From positions 1 to 14,363 of the forward strand of contig DITX01000082.1 in assembly GCA_002422225.1 (NCBI GenBank): a stretch of 14,363 nt of DNA, read 5' to 3'. The notes beneath the pieces are model-generated. The model was not told the origin of the DNA. It did not search any database and saw only the letters and a list, made by a program, of their open reading frames with translations. This document shows positions 1 to 6,762 of this stretch, piece by piece (the first letter of the stretch is position 1; each line of letters starts with the position of its first letter). The DNA is from Gammaproteobacteria bacterium UBA6173. Its GTDB lineage: Bacteria; Pseudomonadota; Gammaproteobacteria; Pseudomonadales; Pseudohongiellaceae. The translations under genes were made by a program, and so were the position numbers.

Positions 1-657
1 TGGCTGATGGATTTCACCGAGCGTTGCATTCGCGCCGCCGCGATTGCGGCTTGCGGGTCTGCGGTGGTTCAGTATCAGGGCCGCGAACTCGATTTGAGCA
101 AGCCGTTCGAGCGTTTGACTATCGTCGGCGCCATCCAGAAATACGCTCCGCAATACAGCCAGGAGCAGTTGCATGATGCTGACTTTCTGCGTGCCGAGTT
201 GCTGAAGTTCGGCGTCAAGCCGTTTGACCACGCCGGTCTCGGCGCGCTGCAACTGGCGCTGTTCGAAGAAACGGCCGAGGCGCAATTGTGGAACCCGACT
301 TACATCATCGATTACCCGGTTGAAGTTTCACCACTGGCGCGTGCTTCGGACAAGAACCCGGAGATTACCGAGCGTTATGAACTCTTTATCACTGGCCGCG
401 AGATCGCCAACGGCTTCTCCGAGCTTAACGATGCCGAGGATCAGGCAGCACGCTTTCATGCCCAGGTTGCCGCGAAAGAGGCGGGCGATAACGAGGCCAT
501 GTATTACGATGCCGATTTCATCCGTGCGCTCGAATACGGCATGCCGCCGACCGGCGGTTGTGGTATCGGCATCGACCGTCTGGTGATGCTGCTGACCGAC
601 AGCCCCAGTATCCGCGATGTCATTCTCTTCCCGCATATGCGGCCTGAACACGCCTGA
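1..657 (+). CDS. lysS: Lysyl-tRNA synthetase, class II, C-terminal part (5' truncated by window)
   Basis: This is the C-terminal catalytic half of a cytoplasmic class II lysyl-tRNA synthetase, which charges tRNA-Lys with lysine using ATP. The reading frame is open from base 1 (Trp-Leu before the first Met), so the gene starts upstream of the window; about 218 residues are visible, against roughly 500 for the full family. Seen directly: the LysS-typical stretch [13 protein letters not shown], then [19 protein letters not shown], which contains class II motif 3 (GxGxGxDR) with its conserved Arg, and the terminal block [14 protein letters not shown]. These blocks are diagnostic of LysS and set it apart from aspartyl- and asparaginyl-tRNA synthetases. 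The gene ends in TGA and is followed 21 bases later by a strong intrinsic terminator, so it is the last gene of its transcript. GC content is high and even, as expected of a core gene. Confidence 0.97.
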   Translation, partial: WLMDFTERCIRAAAIAACGSAVVQYQGRELDLSKPFERLTIVGAIQKYAPQYSQEQLHDADFLRAELLKFGVKPFDHAGLGALQLALFEETAEAQLWNPTYIIDYPVEVSPLARASDKNPEITERYELFITGREIANGFSELNDAEDQAARFHAQVAAKEAGDNEAMYYDADFIRALEYGMPPTGGCGIGIDRLVMLLTDSPSIRDVILFPHMRPEHA

Positions 658-678
658 GCCAGGTACGATCAATCACCT

Positions 679-707
679 CAACGGCGCTGCAAAGCGCCGT
701 TGTTTTT
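679..707 (+). terminator. Intrinsic terminator of lysS
   Basis: A perfect 10-bp stem (CAACGGCGCT, 679-688, pairing with AGCGCCGTTG, 693-702) closes on a GCAA tetraloop and is followed by five T (703-707). It lies 21 bases after the lysS stop codon. Confidence 0.93.
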
Positions 708-730
708 CATATTGTTTGCACCCTCGTCAA

Positions 731-776
731 GTGGCTTTGAAAGTGTTGTTTTAATACAACAACACTGCCACTTTTT
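731..776 (+). terminator. Second, bulged hairpin with T-run (tandem terminator or operator-like inverted repeat)
   Basis: AGTGTTGTT (742-750) pairs perfectly with AACAACACT (758-766) around the 7-base loop TTAATAC. The stem extends through GTGGC (731-735) and GCCAC (767-771), leaving a 6-base one-sided bulge (736-741), and five T follow at 772-776. The form is that of an intrinsic terminator and would back up the lysS terminator. It also ends only 6 bases before the Pho box, so a role as protein-binding inverted repeat is possible. Confidence 0.55.
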
Positions 777-782
777 CACTCT

Positions 783-816
783 GCGTCATCAATTTGTCAT
801 ATTCAATCACCAAAAT
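783..816 (+). promoter_or_regulatory. Pho box and -10 element of the porin gene
   Basis: Two 7-base units 11 bases apart, GCGTCAT (783-789) and TTGTCAT (794-800), match the PhoB half-site CTGTCAT at 5/7 and 6/7 with the usual A/T-rich 4-base linker. Ten bases further, at 811-816, lies CAAAAT, 4/6 to the -10 consensus. In the E. coli phoA promoter the -10 also starts 10 bases after the 18-bp box, replacing a normal -35. The downstream gene encodes a phosphate/polyphosphate-type porin, which fits PhoB activation under phosphate limitation. The match is seen; the regulation is inferred. Confidence 0.72.
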
Positions 817-865
817 CGCTCATGTTGATTTTTCAACCTTTTGTATCTAACCAGGAGTATGACGA

Positions 866-2299
866 ATGAAAAACGCAAAACTACGCGGCGTGATTGCTGC
901 CGTATCCGGCGCCCTGCTGATGGGCTTCGGCGCCAATGCAATGGCCGACTCGACTGACGATATCGTCAATGCACTGATCGCCAAGGGCGTGCTGACCGAA
1001 GAAGAAGGCTCTTTGCTGATGAAGGGCCGTGCTGGCGAAAAGGAAGCCGCCGAGAAGAAGGCCAAAGGTGAAGTAACAACATCTCTTAAAAATGGTATCA
1101 AGTGGGAGTCTGGTGACAAGAAAAATAGTATCAAGTTGATCGGGCGTCTGCATGCTGATTACCGCAACTTTGACTACAGCGAAAGCTCTTCTGGAACAGG
1201 CGGCTCAGATGGCGCAGATACTTTTGATATCCGACGTGCACGGGTAGGTTTTGAAGGCACTTTTAGTGAATACTACAAGTTCAAAGTCCAGTCAGATATG
1301 GCTGCTTCAAATAAGCTTGATGAGGCATATATCAATATTGGCTGGTGGAAGCCAGTTCAGTTCCGATTCGGTCAATTCAAGATGCCAATGTCTCTCGAAG
1401 AGATGACTAGCTCCAATAATATAGATTTTCAGGAGCGTTCTTTGATGAATGCAATGTTACCTGGCAAAGAAGCCGGCGCCATGGTTCATGGTGAGCCAAT
1501 CAAAGGCATGACATATGCGCTCGCTCTTTCAAGTGGTGAAGGTCAAAACAAGACTGAAGCAGATATCCGTGTTGATGATGTTGATCTGATAGGTCGTGTT
1601 ACTGCCAATTTTGCGGAAATGATGGGTAATAAGGACATGGTGCTGCATGCAGGTGCGTCCTATTCCAACACTGATTCTATACAACTCGACAATTCCAGTA
1701 AAATCGGTGTTGATGGACGTACAGAAGGACGTGGTGTCAAATTTTTCACCGCCAAAGCTCTTAACATCAATCCTAACTCTGATGGAAAAATAGAACGCAC
1801 ACGTATGGGTGTTGAAGGCGCTGTAGCATATGGCCCGTTCAAGTTGCAGTCGGAATGGTTCCAAACAAACTATGACTTTACTAAAGGCGCTTTAAATACT
1901 GGAATTGATAACGATCTCGATATCGATGCCTGGTATGTTCAAGCAAACTGGATGATTACTGGTGAAAAGTTTGCTGACTTCTACAAAGGTGGCGAGTGGA
2001 AGAGCGTCAAGCCAAAGAACGATTTCAACCCGAACGGCAGTGGTTGGGGTGCATGGTCCGTTGGTGTGCGTTACAGCAAGTTTGATGCCGATGAAGGATT
2101 TGCGGATATCGGGTCGGTTGGTTATCTTGAAGCAGATGCGTACACATTGGGTTTGACTTTCTGGGCTAATCCCAATACTCGCTTCCTCTTGAACTATGTT
2201 CAAACTGATTTTGAAAACAAAGACAGCAACATCCTTGTTAATGGTAAATCAGAAGACAGCGAAAAAGCGCTTACACTTCGCGCGCAGTGGTTCTTCTAA
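866..2299 (+). CDS. Phosphate-selective porin O/P family outer-membrane protein
   Basis: A 477-residue beta-barrel channel of the OprO/OprP family (Porin_O_P), expected to carry phosphate or polyphosphate across the outer membrane. The start is set by AGGAG (853-857), 8 bases before the ATG. Residues 1-27 are a Sec signal peptide (MKNAKLRG, hydrophobic core, ANAMA|DS). Residues about 30-68 form a charged, probably helical segment rich in Glu, Lys and Ala. From about residue 88 come family hallmarks: IKLIGRLHADYRNF, DTFDIRRARVGFEG, YYKFKVQSDM, LDEAYINIGWW and FRFGQFKMPMSLEEMTSS. The C-terminus WFF ends in the aromatic residue needed for Bam-dependent insertion. There are no cysteines. A Pho box precedes the gene, supporting phosphate control. 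OprP-type ion selectivity cannot be read from sequence alone. Base composition changes sharply near base 1080 (residue ~70), from about 57% to about 43% GC. Confidence 0.92.
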   Translation: MKNAKLRGVIAAVSGALLMGFGANAMADSTDDIVNALIAKGVLTEEEGSLLMKGRAGEKEAAEKKAKGEVTTSLKNGIKWESGDKKNSIKLIGRLHADYRNFDYSESSSGTGGSDGADTFDIRRARVGFEGTFSEYYKFKVQSDMAASNKLDEAYINIGWWKPVQFRFGQFKMPMSLEEMTSSNNIDFQERSLMNAMLPGKEAGAMVHGEPIKGMTYALALSSGEGQNKTEADIRVDDVDLIGRVTANFAEMMGNKDMVLHAGASYSNTDSIQLDNSSKIGVDGRTEGRGVKFFTAKALNINPNSDGKIERTRMGVEGAVAYGPFKLQSEWFQTNYDFTKGALNTGIDNDLDIDAWYVQANWMITGEKFADFYKGGEWKSVKPKNDFNPNGSGWGAWSVGVRYSKFDADEGFADIGSVGYLEADAYTLGLTFWANPNTRFLLNYVQTDFENKDSNILVNGKSEDSEKALTLRAQWFF

Positions 2300-2338
2300 T
2301 AAGTTCACTGCAAGATTCATCAGCATTATTGAAGTAAC

Positions 2339-2370
2339 AAAAAGCCCACATGCTCTGCTGTGGGCTTTTT
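2339..2370. terminator. Bidirectional-looking intrinsic terminator after the porin gene
   Basis: AAAAAGCCCACA (2339-2350) and TGTGGGCTTTTT (2359-2370) are perfectly complementary over 12 bp around the loop TGCTCTGC. The A-run before and T-run after let it work from either side. It lies 39 bases past the porin stop and separates the porin from the next gene. Confidence 0.95.
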
Positions 2371-2433
2371 CCTTGCCGCAGCGCATCTTTAACAATTGTG
2401 AAATATCCTGGTGATATCTTCTACATTTTATCT

Positions 2434-2438
2434 GAGGA
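2434..2438 (+). promoter_or_regulatory. Shine-Dalgarno site that fixes the GTG start at 2447
   Basis: GAGGA sits 8 bases before GTG 2447. The alternative in-frame GTG at 2411 would place 12 extra residues (MISSTFYLRTFD) ahead of a clean signal peptide and has no comparable Shine-Dalgarno, so 2447 is chosen. Confidence 0.8.
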
Positions 2439-2446
2439 CTTTTGAC

Positions 2447-3976
2447 GTGAAGAAACTTATTGTGTGCAGTCTGATGGCGACATCGACGCTGGTCTCTCCC
2501 ATGTATGCGCATGCCGGCGGCATCAACATGAAATTGATTGGTACCTATAAAACCGGGTTGGCCAACCCGAAAGAAAAAATTTCGTCAGCCGAAACCGTGG
2601 CTTTGCGCGACGGCAAGTTGTTCGCCACCAACGCCAATGATGTTTCGCTGGATATTGTGGATGTGCGTAATCCGGCGCAGCCTGCTTTGCTCAAACGTGT
2701 CGATCTGAAACCATACGGCAGTAGTGTCAACAGTGTGGATGTTTCTGCCAATGGACTGGTTGCGATTGCAGTGAACGGACAAACCAAGACTGCAAATGGT
2801 AGCGTGGTGTTTCTGGATGCGGAAGGCAACCTGAAACAGACGGCAACAGTGGGTGCTGGCCCGGACATGGTAGTATTTACTACCGATGGCAAGCGTTTGT
2901 TGGTGGCCAACGAAGGCGAGCCGGACTGTTATGGTCAAGGTTGTGTTGACCCAGAAGGCTCTGTCAGCGTCATCGAAATTGCATCTGCTGATCAAGCACC
3001 TGTAGTGCATACGATAGGTTTCTCTGAGGTTAAATTACCTGAAGGTGTCAGAATGTTTGGCCCTGGCGCAACGCCCGCGCAGGATATCGAGCCTGAGTAC
3101 ATCGCCTTGTCTATTGATTCAAAAACTGCCTGGGTTTCCCTGCAAGAAAATAACGCCATTGCAAAGCTCGACCTTGAAACCATGAAGGTGAGCGATGTGT
3201 TTGCCTTGGGTTATAAGGATCATGGCAAGGAAGGCCATGGTCTTGATGTCAGTGACAAGGATGGCAAGATCAATATCAAGACTTGGACGAATGTGCGCGG
3301 CATGTATATGCCCGATGCGATTGCGCATTTCATGGTAGACGGAAAATCCTATCTCGTCTCTGCCAATGAAGGCGACGCCAGAGATTACAAGGGCTTTGCT
3401 GAAGAGGCGCGTGTGATCGAGCTGTCTCAACTTTCGGCAATCAAAGGTGCAGACGATAAGAAAAATCTTGGCAGATTGACTGTCACCAATACTCCACCGA
3501 ACAATGATTTTAGTCATGCCTATGCTTTCGGGGGGCGTTCGATCTCGGTCTGGGATGGCGCGACAGGAGAGCAAATGTGGGATTCCGGTGATCAGCTGGA
3601 GCAATACACTGCCCGCGCACTGCCCAATAATTTCAATTCCAATAACGACAAGAACGACTCTTATGACACTCGCTCTGATAACAAGGGCCCGGAACCTGAA
3701 GCTGTAGCAATCGGCAAGCTGGGTGATCGTACCTTTGCCTTCGTCGGTCTGGAGAGAACTGGTGGCCTGGCAGTCTTTGACATTACTGATCCAAAGGCCC
3801 CTGTTTATCAGCGCTACATCACGTCGCGCTACTTTTCAGTGGAAGGCTCTGATAGTGGTCCGGAAATTGTTCGATTCGTAGACGCTGCAAGCAGTCCGGA
3901 CAAGCAGCCTATGGTGGTGGTCGCCAACGAGGTATCTGGTACTGTGAATTTCTGGCGGGTGGCGCTCAAGCCTTGA
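2447..3976 (+). CDS. Secreted choice-of-anchor I family protein (beta-propeller-like), possible phosphate-scavenging role
   Basis: A 509-residue secreted protein starting at GTG 2447. Residues 1-23 are a signal peptide (MKK, hydrophobic core, cleavage after AHA). The rest matches the choice-of-anchor I family by several blocks: DGKRLLVANEGEP (148-159) and DPEGSVSVIEI, EPEYIALS (215-222), SYLVSANEGDARDYKGF (301-317), FGGRSISVWD (361-370), GPEPEAVAIGKLGDRTFAF (414-432) with VGLERTGG following, and DSGPEIVRF with VVVANEVSGT near the end. Such proteins are repeat-built, WD/LVIVD-like propellers; relatives are often annotated as alkaline-phosphatase-like, but a catalytic activity is not established. 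Its place directly after a Pho-controlled porin suggests a phosphate-related periplasmic or extracellular job, by inference. The only cysteines of the mature protein, C161 and C166, are close enough to form a disulfide. No anchor domain, lipobox or transmembrane tail is visible. It has its own Shine-Dalgarno and lies after a strong terminator, so it needs its own promoter, which I could not identify. Confidence 0.86.
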   Translation: MKKLIVCSLMATSTLVSPMYAHAGGINMKLIGTYKTGLANPKEKISSAETVALRDGKLFATNANDVSLDIVDVRNPAQPALLKRVDLKPYGSSVNSVDVSANGLVAIAVNGQTKTANGSVVFLDAEGNLKQTATVGAGPDMVVFTTDGKRLLVANEGEPDCYGQGCVDPEGSVSVIEIASADQAPVVHTIGFSEVKLPEGVRMFGPGATPAQDIEPEYIALSIDSKTAWVSLQENNAIAKLDLETMKVSDVFALGYKDHGKEGHGLDVSDKDGKINIKTWTNVRGMYMPDAIAHFMVDGKSYLVSANEGDARDYKGFAEEARVIELSQLSAIKGADDKKNLGRLTVTNTPPNNDFSHAYAFGGRSISVWDGATGEQMWDSGDQLEQYTARALPNNFNSNNDKNDSYDTRSDNKGPEPEAVAIGKLGDRTFAFVGLERTGGLAVFDITDPKAPVYQRYITSRYFSVEGSDSGPEIVRFVDAASSPDKQPMVVVANEVSGTVNFWRVALKP

Positions 3977-4100
3977 TTTTGTATAGGTAAACTGTAATCT
4001 GGAACTCGCTGCGGATAAATATTCTGGCGGGTTTTCATATTGTTGTCATCATGGCTTGATAGGATTTGCAGGAAATCTCGTTTCATACTTCTCCTCATTC

Positions 4101-4126
4101 GGGTGCGATTACGCACCCATTTTTTT
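4101..4126 (+). terminator. Intrinsic terminator before the glycan locus
   Basis: GGGTGCG (4101-4107) and CGCACCC (4112-4118) form a perfect 7-bp stem with an ATTA loop, followed by A and seven T (4120-4126). It lies 124 bases after the stop of the choice-of-anchor I gene; the bases between hold only a weak wobble-containing hairpin (4003-4033) and no convincing ORF. Confidence 0.92.
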
Positions 4127-4230
4127 ATCTGCATATTGATGAGCGGTCACATGGGTTTTCTTATTGTTCTACTGGATAAAGTCTTGTCCGCTTAATATGG
4201 CAGTGATTTGAATTTTATAACGGTGCTGAA

Positions 4231-5046
4231 ATGAACGAACTGGCCTACAGAGCCTATAAACTGGTGTTCTGGCAGCGTTGGCTGCTGTATATGTGCCAAA
4301 GGATGCCCGTAAGCTGGATCGGCCGCAGACTGGCGTTGTGGTTGCGCAAGCTGGTGTTGTTGGGGCGCAGGGTACCAGTCGATGCGGTGGCAGAGGGTTT
4401 TCGTTTGAGGGTGCACATCCGCGACAACGTTTCTGAACGTAAATACCTCTTCATGCCACAGTTTTGCGACCCCGACGAGCGTGCTTATCTGGTTCGGCAT
4501 CTTTCTTCAGACGGCGTATTTCTCGATATCGGAGCGAACGCCGGAATCTATGCCCTGACAGCGGCACGTGCCTATGCCAGCGGGCACCGGAAAGGTTATG
4601 TGATTGCAGTCGAACCAAATCCGGTCATGCAGGAGCGCTTGCAAACCAATCTGCGCTTCAACCAGCTGGAAGCACACGTGAAAGTGGCATCGATCGCCTT
4701 GGCCGCCAGTTCCGGCGAGGAAGCGTTTGCGGTCAATCTGGACAATCTCGGTGAGAGCGGCTGCGCGCAGCACGGCCAACTGGTGCCTGCGTTGAGCTTG
4801 CTGGATTTGCTTGCTGCACACTGTGTAACACGTCTGGATGGCATCAAGATCGATGTCGAAGGTACGGAAGACGAAATACTTCTGCCGTTCTTGGCCGTTG
4901 CGTCGGCAGATTTGTTTCCGCGCTTCATCATCATTGAGGATTCCACGCGACGCTGGAAGACAGACCTGCTGGCTGTCTTGTTGCAGCATGGATATATCGT
5001 CGTCGGACGCTACAAGATGAATATCGTGTTATCGATCAAGGGCTGA
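4231..5046 (+). CDS. FkbM-type SAM-dependent methyltransferase
   Basis: A 271-residue methyltransferase of the FkbM family, which usually O-methylates sugars or other small groups using S-adenosylmethionine. Seen: SAM-binding motif I as FLDIGANAGIYAL (97-109), the acidic strand end AVEPNP (126-131), and the family hallmark IKIDVEGTEDEIL (205-217). The N-terminal ~75 residues are basic and hydrophobic (YRAYKLVFWQRWLLYM), perhaps a membrane-associating segment. The ATG at 4231 has only a weak Shine-Dalgarno (GGTG at 4222-4225); no better start was seen. It opens a plus-strand run with a sulfotransferase and a glycosyltransferase-like gene, so a role in decorating a surface glycan is likely. The methyl acceptor cannot be predicted. 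FkbM proteins are also found in LPS and capsule clusters and in flagellin glycosylation islands. Confidence 0.88.
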   Translation: MNELAYRAYKLVFWQRWLLYMCQRMPVSWIGRRLALWLRKLVLLGRRVPVDAVAEGFRLRVHIRDNVSERKYLFMPQFCDPDERAYLVRHLSSDGVFLDIGANAGIYALTAARAYASGHRKGYVIAVEPNPVMQERLQTNLRFNQLEAHVKVASIALAASSGEEAFAVNLDNLGESGCAQHGQLVPALSLLDLLAAHCVTRLDGIKIDVEGTEDEILLPFLAVASADLFPRFIIIEDSTRRWKTDLLAVLLQHGYIVVGRYKMNIVLSIKG

Positions 5047-5111
5047 CAGAGCTGGCTCTGTAGCAGGCGTAGTTGGTCAATGAGGCGTAAAGCATTCACA
5101 AGGTAATCCAC

Positions 5112-5897
5112 ATGCGTTGGTCGTTTCGAACCGTCATTTATTGTTATAAACGCTTGCTGGCCCGGTGGAGCGGGCGACGCAACCTGCATTTTATTCATCT
5201 GCGCAAAACCGGCGGCACTGCCATCAAAAGTCTGTTTGCCAGGCAGACGATATTGCCGAAGTGGGTCATCCATTGTCATCCGCACCGGTTTGTTTTGGCT
5301 GATGTACCGGCGGGAGATGCTGTGATGTTTGTTGTACGGGACCCCCTGGCACGTTATGTCAGTGGCTTCAACAGCCGTCAGCGTCAGGGTGCGCCGGCAC
5401 ATCATGTACCCTGGAGCGAGGCCGAGCGTGAAGCCTTTGCACATTTCCGTACGGCAGAAGCACTGGCATTGGCACTGGATCCAACTGCAGAAGACCATCT
5501 GCTCGCAGTAAAAGCGATGAACAGCATCACACATGTGCGCTGTGCCTATCGGGATTGGTTCGGCAGCCTGGCCGCGCTGGAGGCGCGACGTCAATCGATC
5601 GTGTTTATCGGCAGGACAGAGCAGCTGGATGAAGACTTTGACGTATTGTGCCAGGTGCTGAAAATCCCGCCCTGGATGCGCCTGCCGTCTGATGAAAAGC
5701 AGTCAAATCGTATCCGTGGTTCGCAGTCGGTTGTCGGGCTTTCAGAACCTGCCAGGACTTTCCTGCGTTCATGGTATGCCGATGACTATGATTTCATCAG
5801 CTGGTGCGATGCATGGCGGGCTGAGCAGTGCGTCCCGGTGGCAAGAAAAGCTGGTTTGGGCATTGAGGGTTGCTGGAATTTTGTCAGCCAGTGCTGA
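5112..5897 (+). CDS. Sulfotransferase family protein (PAPS-dependent)
   Basis: A 261-residue protein with the two PAPS-binding signatures of carbohydrate-type sulfotransferases: FIHLRKTGGTAIKSLF (27-42), the 5'-phosphosulfate loop in its xxKTGGTx form, and VVRDPLARYVSGF (74-86), the 3'-phosphate loop with its RDP and the Ser. The later IVFIGRTEQLDEDFDVLCQ (163-181) is also typical of the family. The expected reaction is transfer of sulfate from PAPS to a hydroxyl of a sugar, in the cytoplasm. AAGG (5100-5103) lies 8 bases before the ATG. The gene follows the FkbM methyltransferase by 65 bases and precedes the glycosyltransferase-like gene by 20 bases, so the three are probably co-transcribed. 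The acceptor is unknown; no PAPS synthesis genes lie in the window. Confidence 0.87.
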   Translation: MRWSFRTVIYCYKRLLARWSGRRNLHFIHLRKTGGTAIKSLFARQTILPKWVIHCHPHRFVLADVPAGDAVMFVVRDPLARYVSGFNSRQRQGAPAHHVPWSEAEREAFAHFRTAEALALALDPTAEDHLLAVKAMNSITHVRCAYRDWFGSLAALEARRQSIVFIGRTEQLDEDFDVLCQVLKIPPWMRLPSDEKQSNRIRGSQSVVGLSEPARTFLRSWYADDYDFISWCDAWRAEQCVPVARKAGLGIEGCWNFVSQC

Positions 5898-5917
5898 ATT
5901 TTGAAAGGTGTGAAGCA

Positions 5918-6736
5918 ATGCGTGAAATCAAGCAGATTTTTTGTATCAAATGGGGTACGCGTTACGGCCCTGAGTATGTCAACCGCATTCATGCCATGGT
6001 GGCGCGCAATATTACCGGGCCGTTTCGCGTCTATTGTTTCACTGACGACGTGACCGGCATCCGTCCGGAGGTGGCCTGTTATCCGCTGCCCGACCTGGGT
6101 TGTCCGGTACCTGCCAACGCTCCCGGTAAATTCCGCAAACTCGGCTTGTGGAATGCGGATTTGTTCGGTCTGACCGGGGTTGCGTTGTTTCTGGATCTCG
6201 ATATTGTGATTACAGACAGTCTGGATGCGCTGTTTGAATATGGCCAACCGGATGATGTCATTCTTGCGCGCAACTGGGTCAAGCCTTTTGAGCGTTTGGG
6301 ACAGACCTCGGTATTCCGTTTTCCGGTTGGCAAGCATGGCTATTTGCTGGAAGATTTTCGCGCTAATGCAGAATCGCTGGCGCAAAAGTATCAATTCGAG
6401 CAACGCTATGTGACCCATGCCGTGCGTGGTGGTATCAAATTCTTCCCGTCCGCGTGGGTCCGGCATTTTCGTCTGGATTGCCTCGGCCCTTGGCCGCTGC
6501 GCTATCTGCGCCCGGCTGTATTGCCGCGCAATGCAAGGGTGATCATGTTTCCCGGCAAGCCGGATCCGGCGGATGCCATTCTGGGTCGATGGTCAGAAAA
6601 GGCGATCCATCAGTCGCCCTGGCAACATCTGCGGGCTGCTGGACGCGGTGAACATCTGACCGGTTGGCGTTTCTGGCATCATGTAAAACGCTACCTTTAT
6701 CCGGTGTCGTGGGTACGGGAGCATTGGCGGGAGTAA
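5918..6736 (+). CDS. DxD glycosyltransferase-like protein, paralog 1
   Basis: A 272-residue cytoplasmic protein. It begins at ATG 5918 (AAAGG at 5904-5908, 9 bases upstream); an in-frame TTG at 5870 would overlap the previous gene and has no such support. Hallmarks: an N-terminal [20 protein letters not shown] (9-28), FTDDVTGIRPEV (41-52), then GVALFLDLDIVI (87-98), whose DLD fits the metal- and nucleotide-binding DxD of GT-A fold transferases such as GT8. RNWVKPF (118-124), GQTSVFRFPVG (128-138) and ARVIMFPGKPDP (206-217) follow. Nearly all these blocks recur in the minus-strand gene at 7800-8624, so the two are paralogs. I infer transfer of a sugar onto a surface glycan precursor; donor and acceptor are unknown. 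It is the last gene of the plus-strand run, converging on an ELM1-like gene 26 bases away. Confidence 0.8.
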   Translation: MREIKQIFCIKWGTRYGPEYVNRIHAMVARNITGPFRVYCFTDDVTGIRPEVACYPLPDLGCPVPANAPGKFRKLGLWNADLFGLTGVALFLDLDIVITDSLDALFEYGQPDDVILARNWVKPFERLGQTSVFRFPVGKHGYLLEDFRANAESLAQKYQFEQRYVTHAVRGGIKFFPSAWVRHFRLDCLGPWPLRYLRPAVLPRNARVIMFPGKPDPADAILGRWSEKAIHQSPWQHLRAAGRGEHLTGWRFWHHVKRYLYPVSWVREHWRE

Positions 6737-6762
6737 TACTGTTTCAGCCGTGCTGCAAATGG

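Noticed and set aside
2387..2420. Weak Pho-box-like 11-base periodicity (CTTTAAC, GTGAAAT) with TATCTT at the right spacing before the choice-of-anchor I gene
   Set aside because: Each unit matches CTGTCAT at only 4/7 and lacks the GTCA core; such matches are frequent by chance in A/T-rich DNA.
2411..2446. Upstream GTG start for the choice-of-anchor I gene
   Set aside because: It would add 12 residues before an intact signal peptide; GAGGA at 2434-2438 fits the GTG at 2447 much better.
4003..4033. Hairpin AACTCGC/GCGGGTT after the choice-of-anchor I gene
   Set aside because: It needs a G-U pair, has a 17-base loop and only a short T-run; the perfect terminator at 4101-4126 is far stronger.
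4164..4198. Possible promoter TTGTTC ... TAATAT for the methyltransferase run
   Set aside because: The spacing is 23 bases, too long for sigma-70, and no better -35 was seen for TAATAT.
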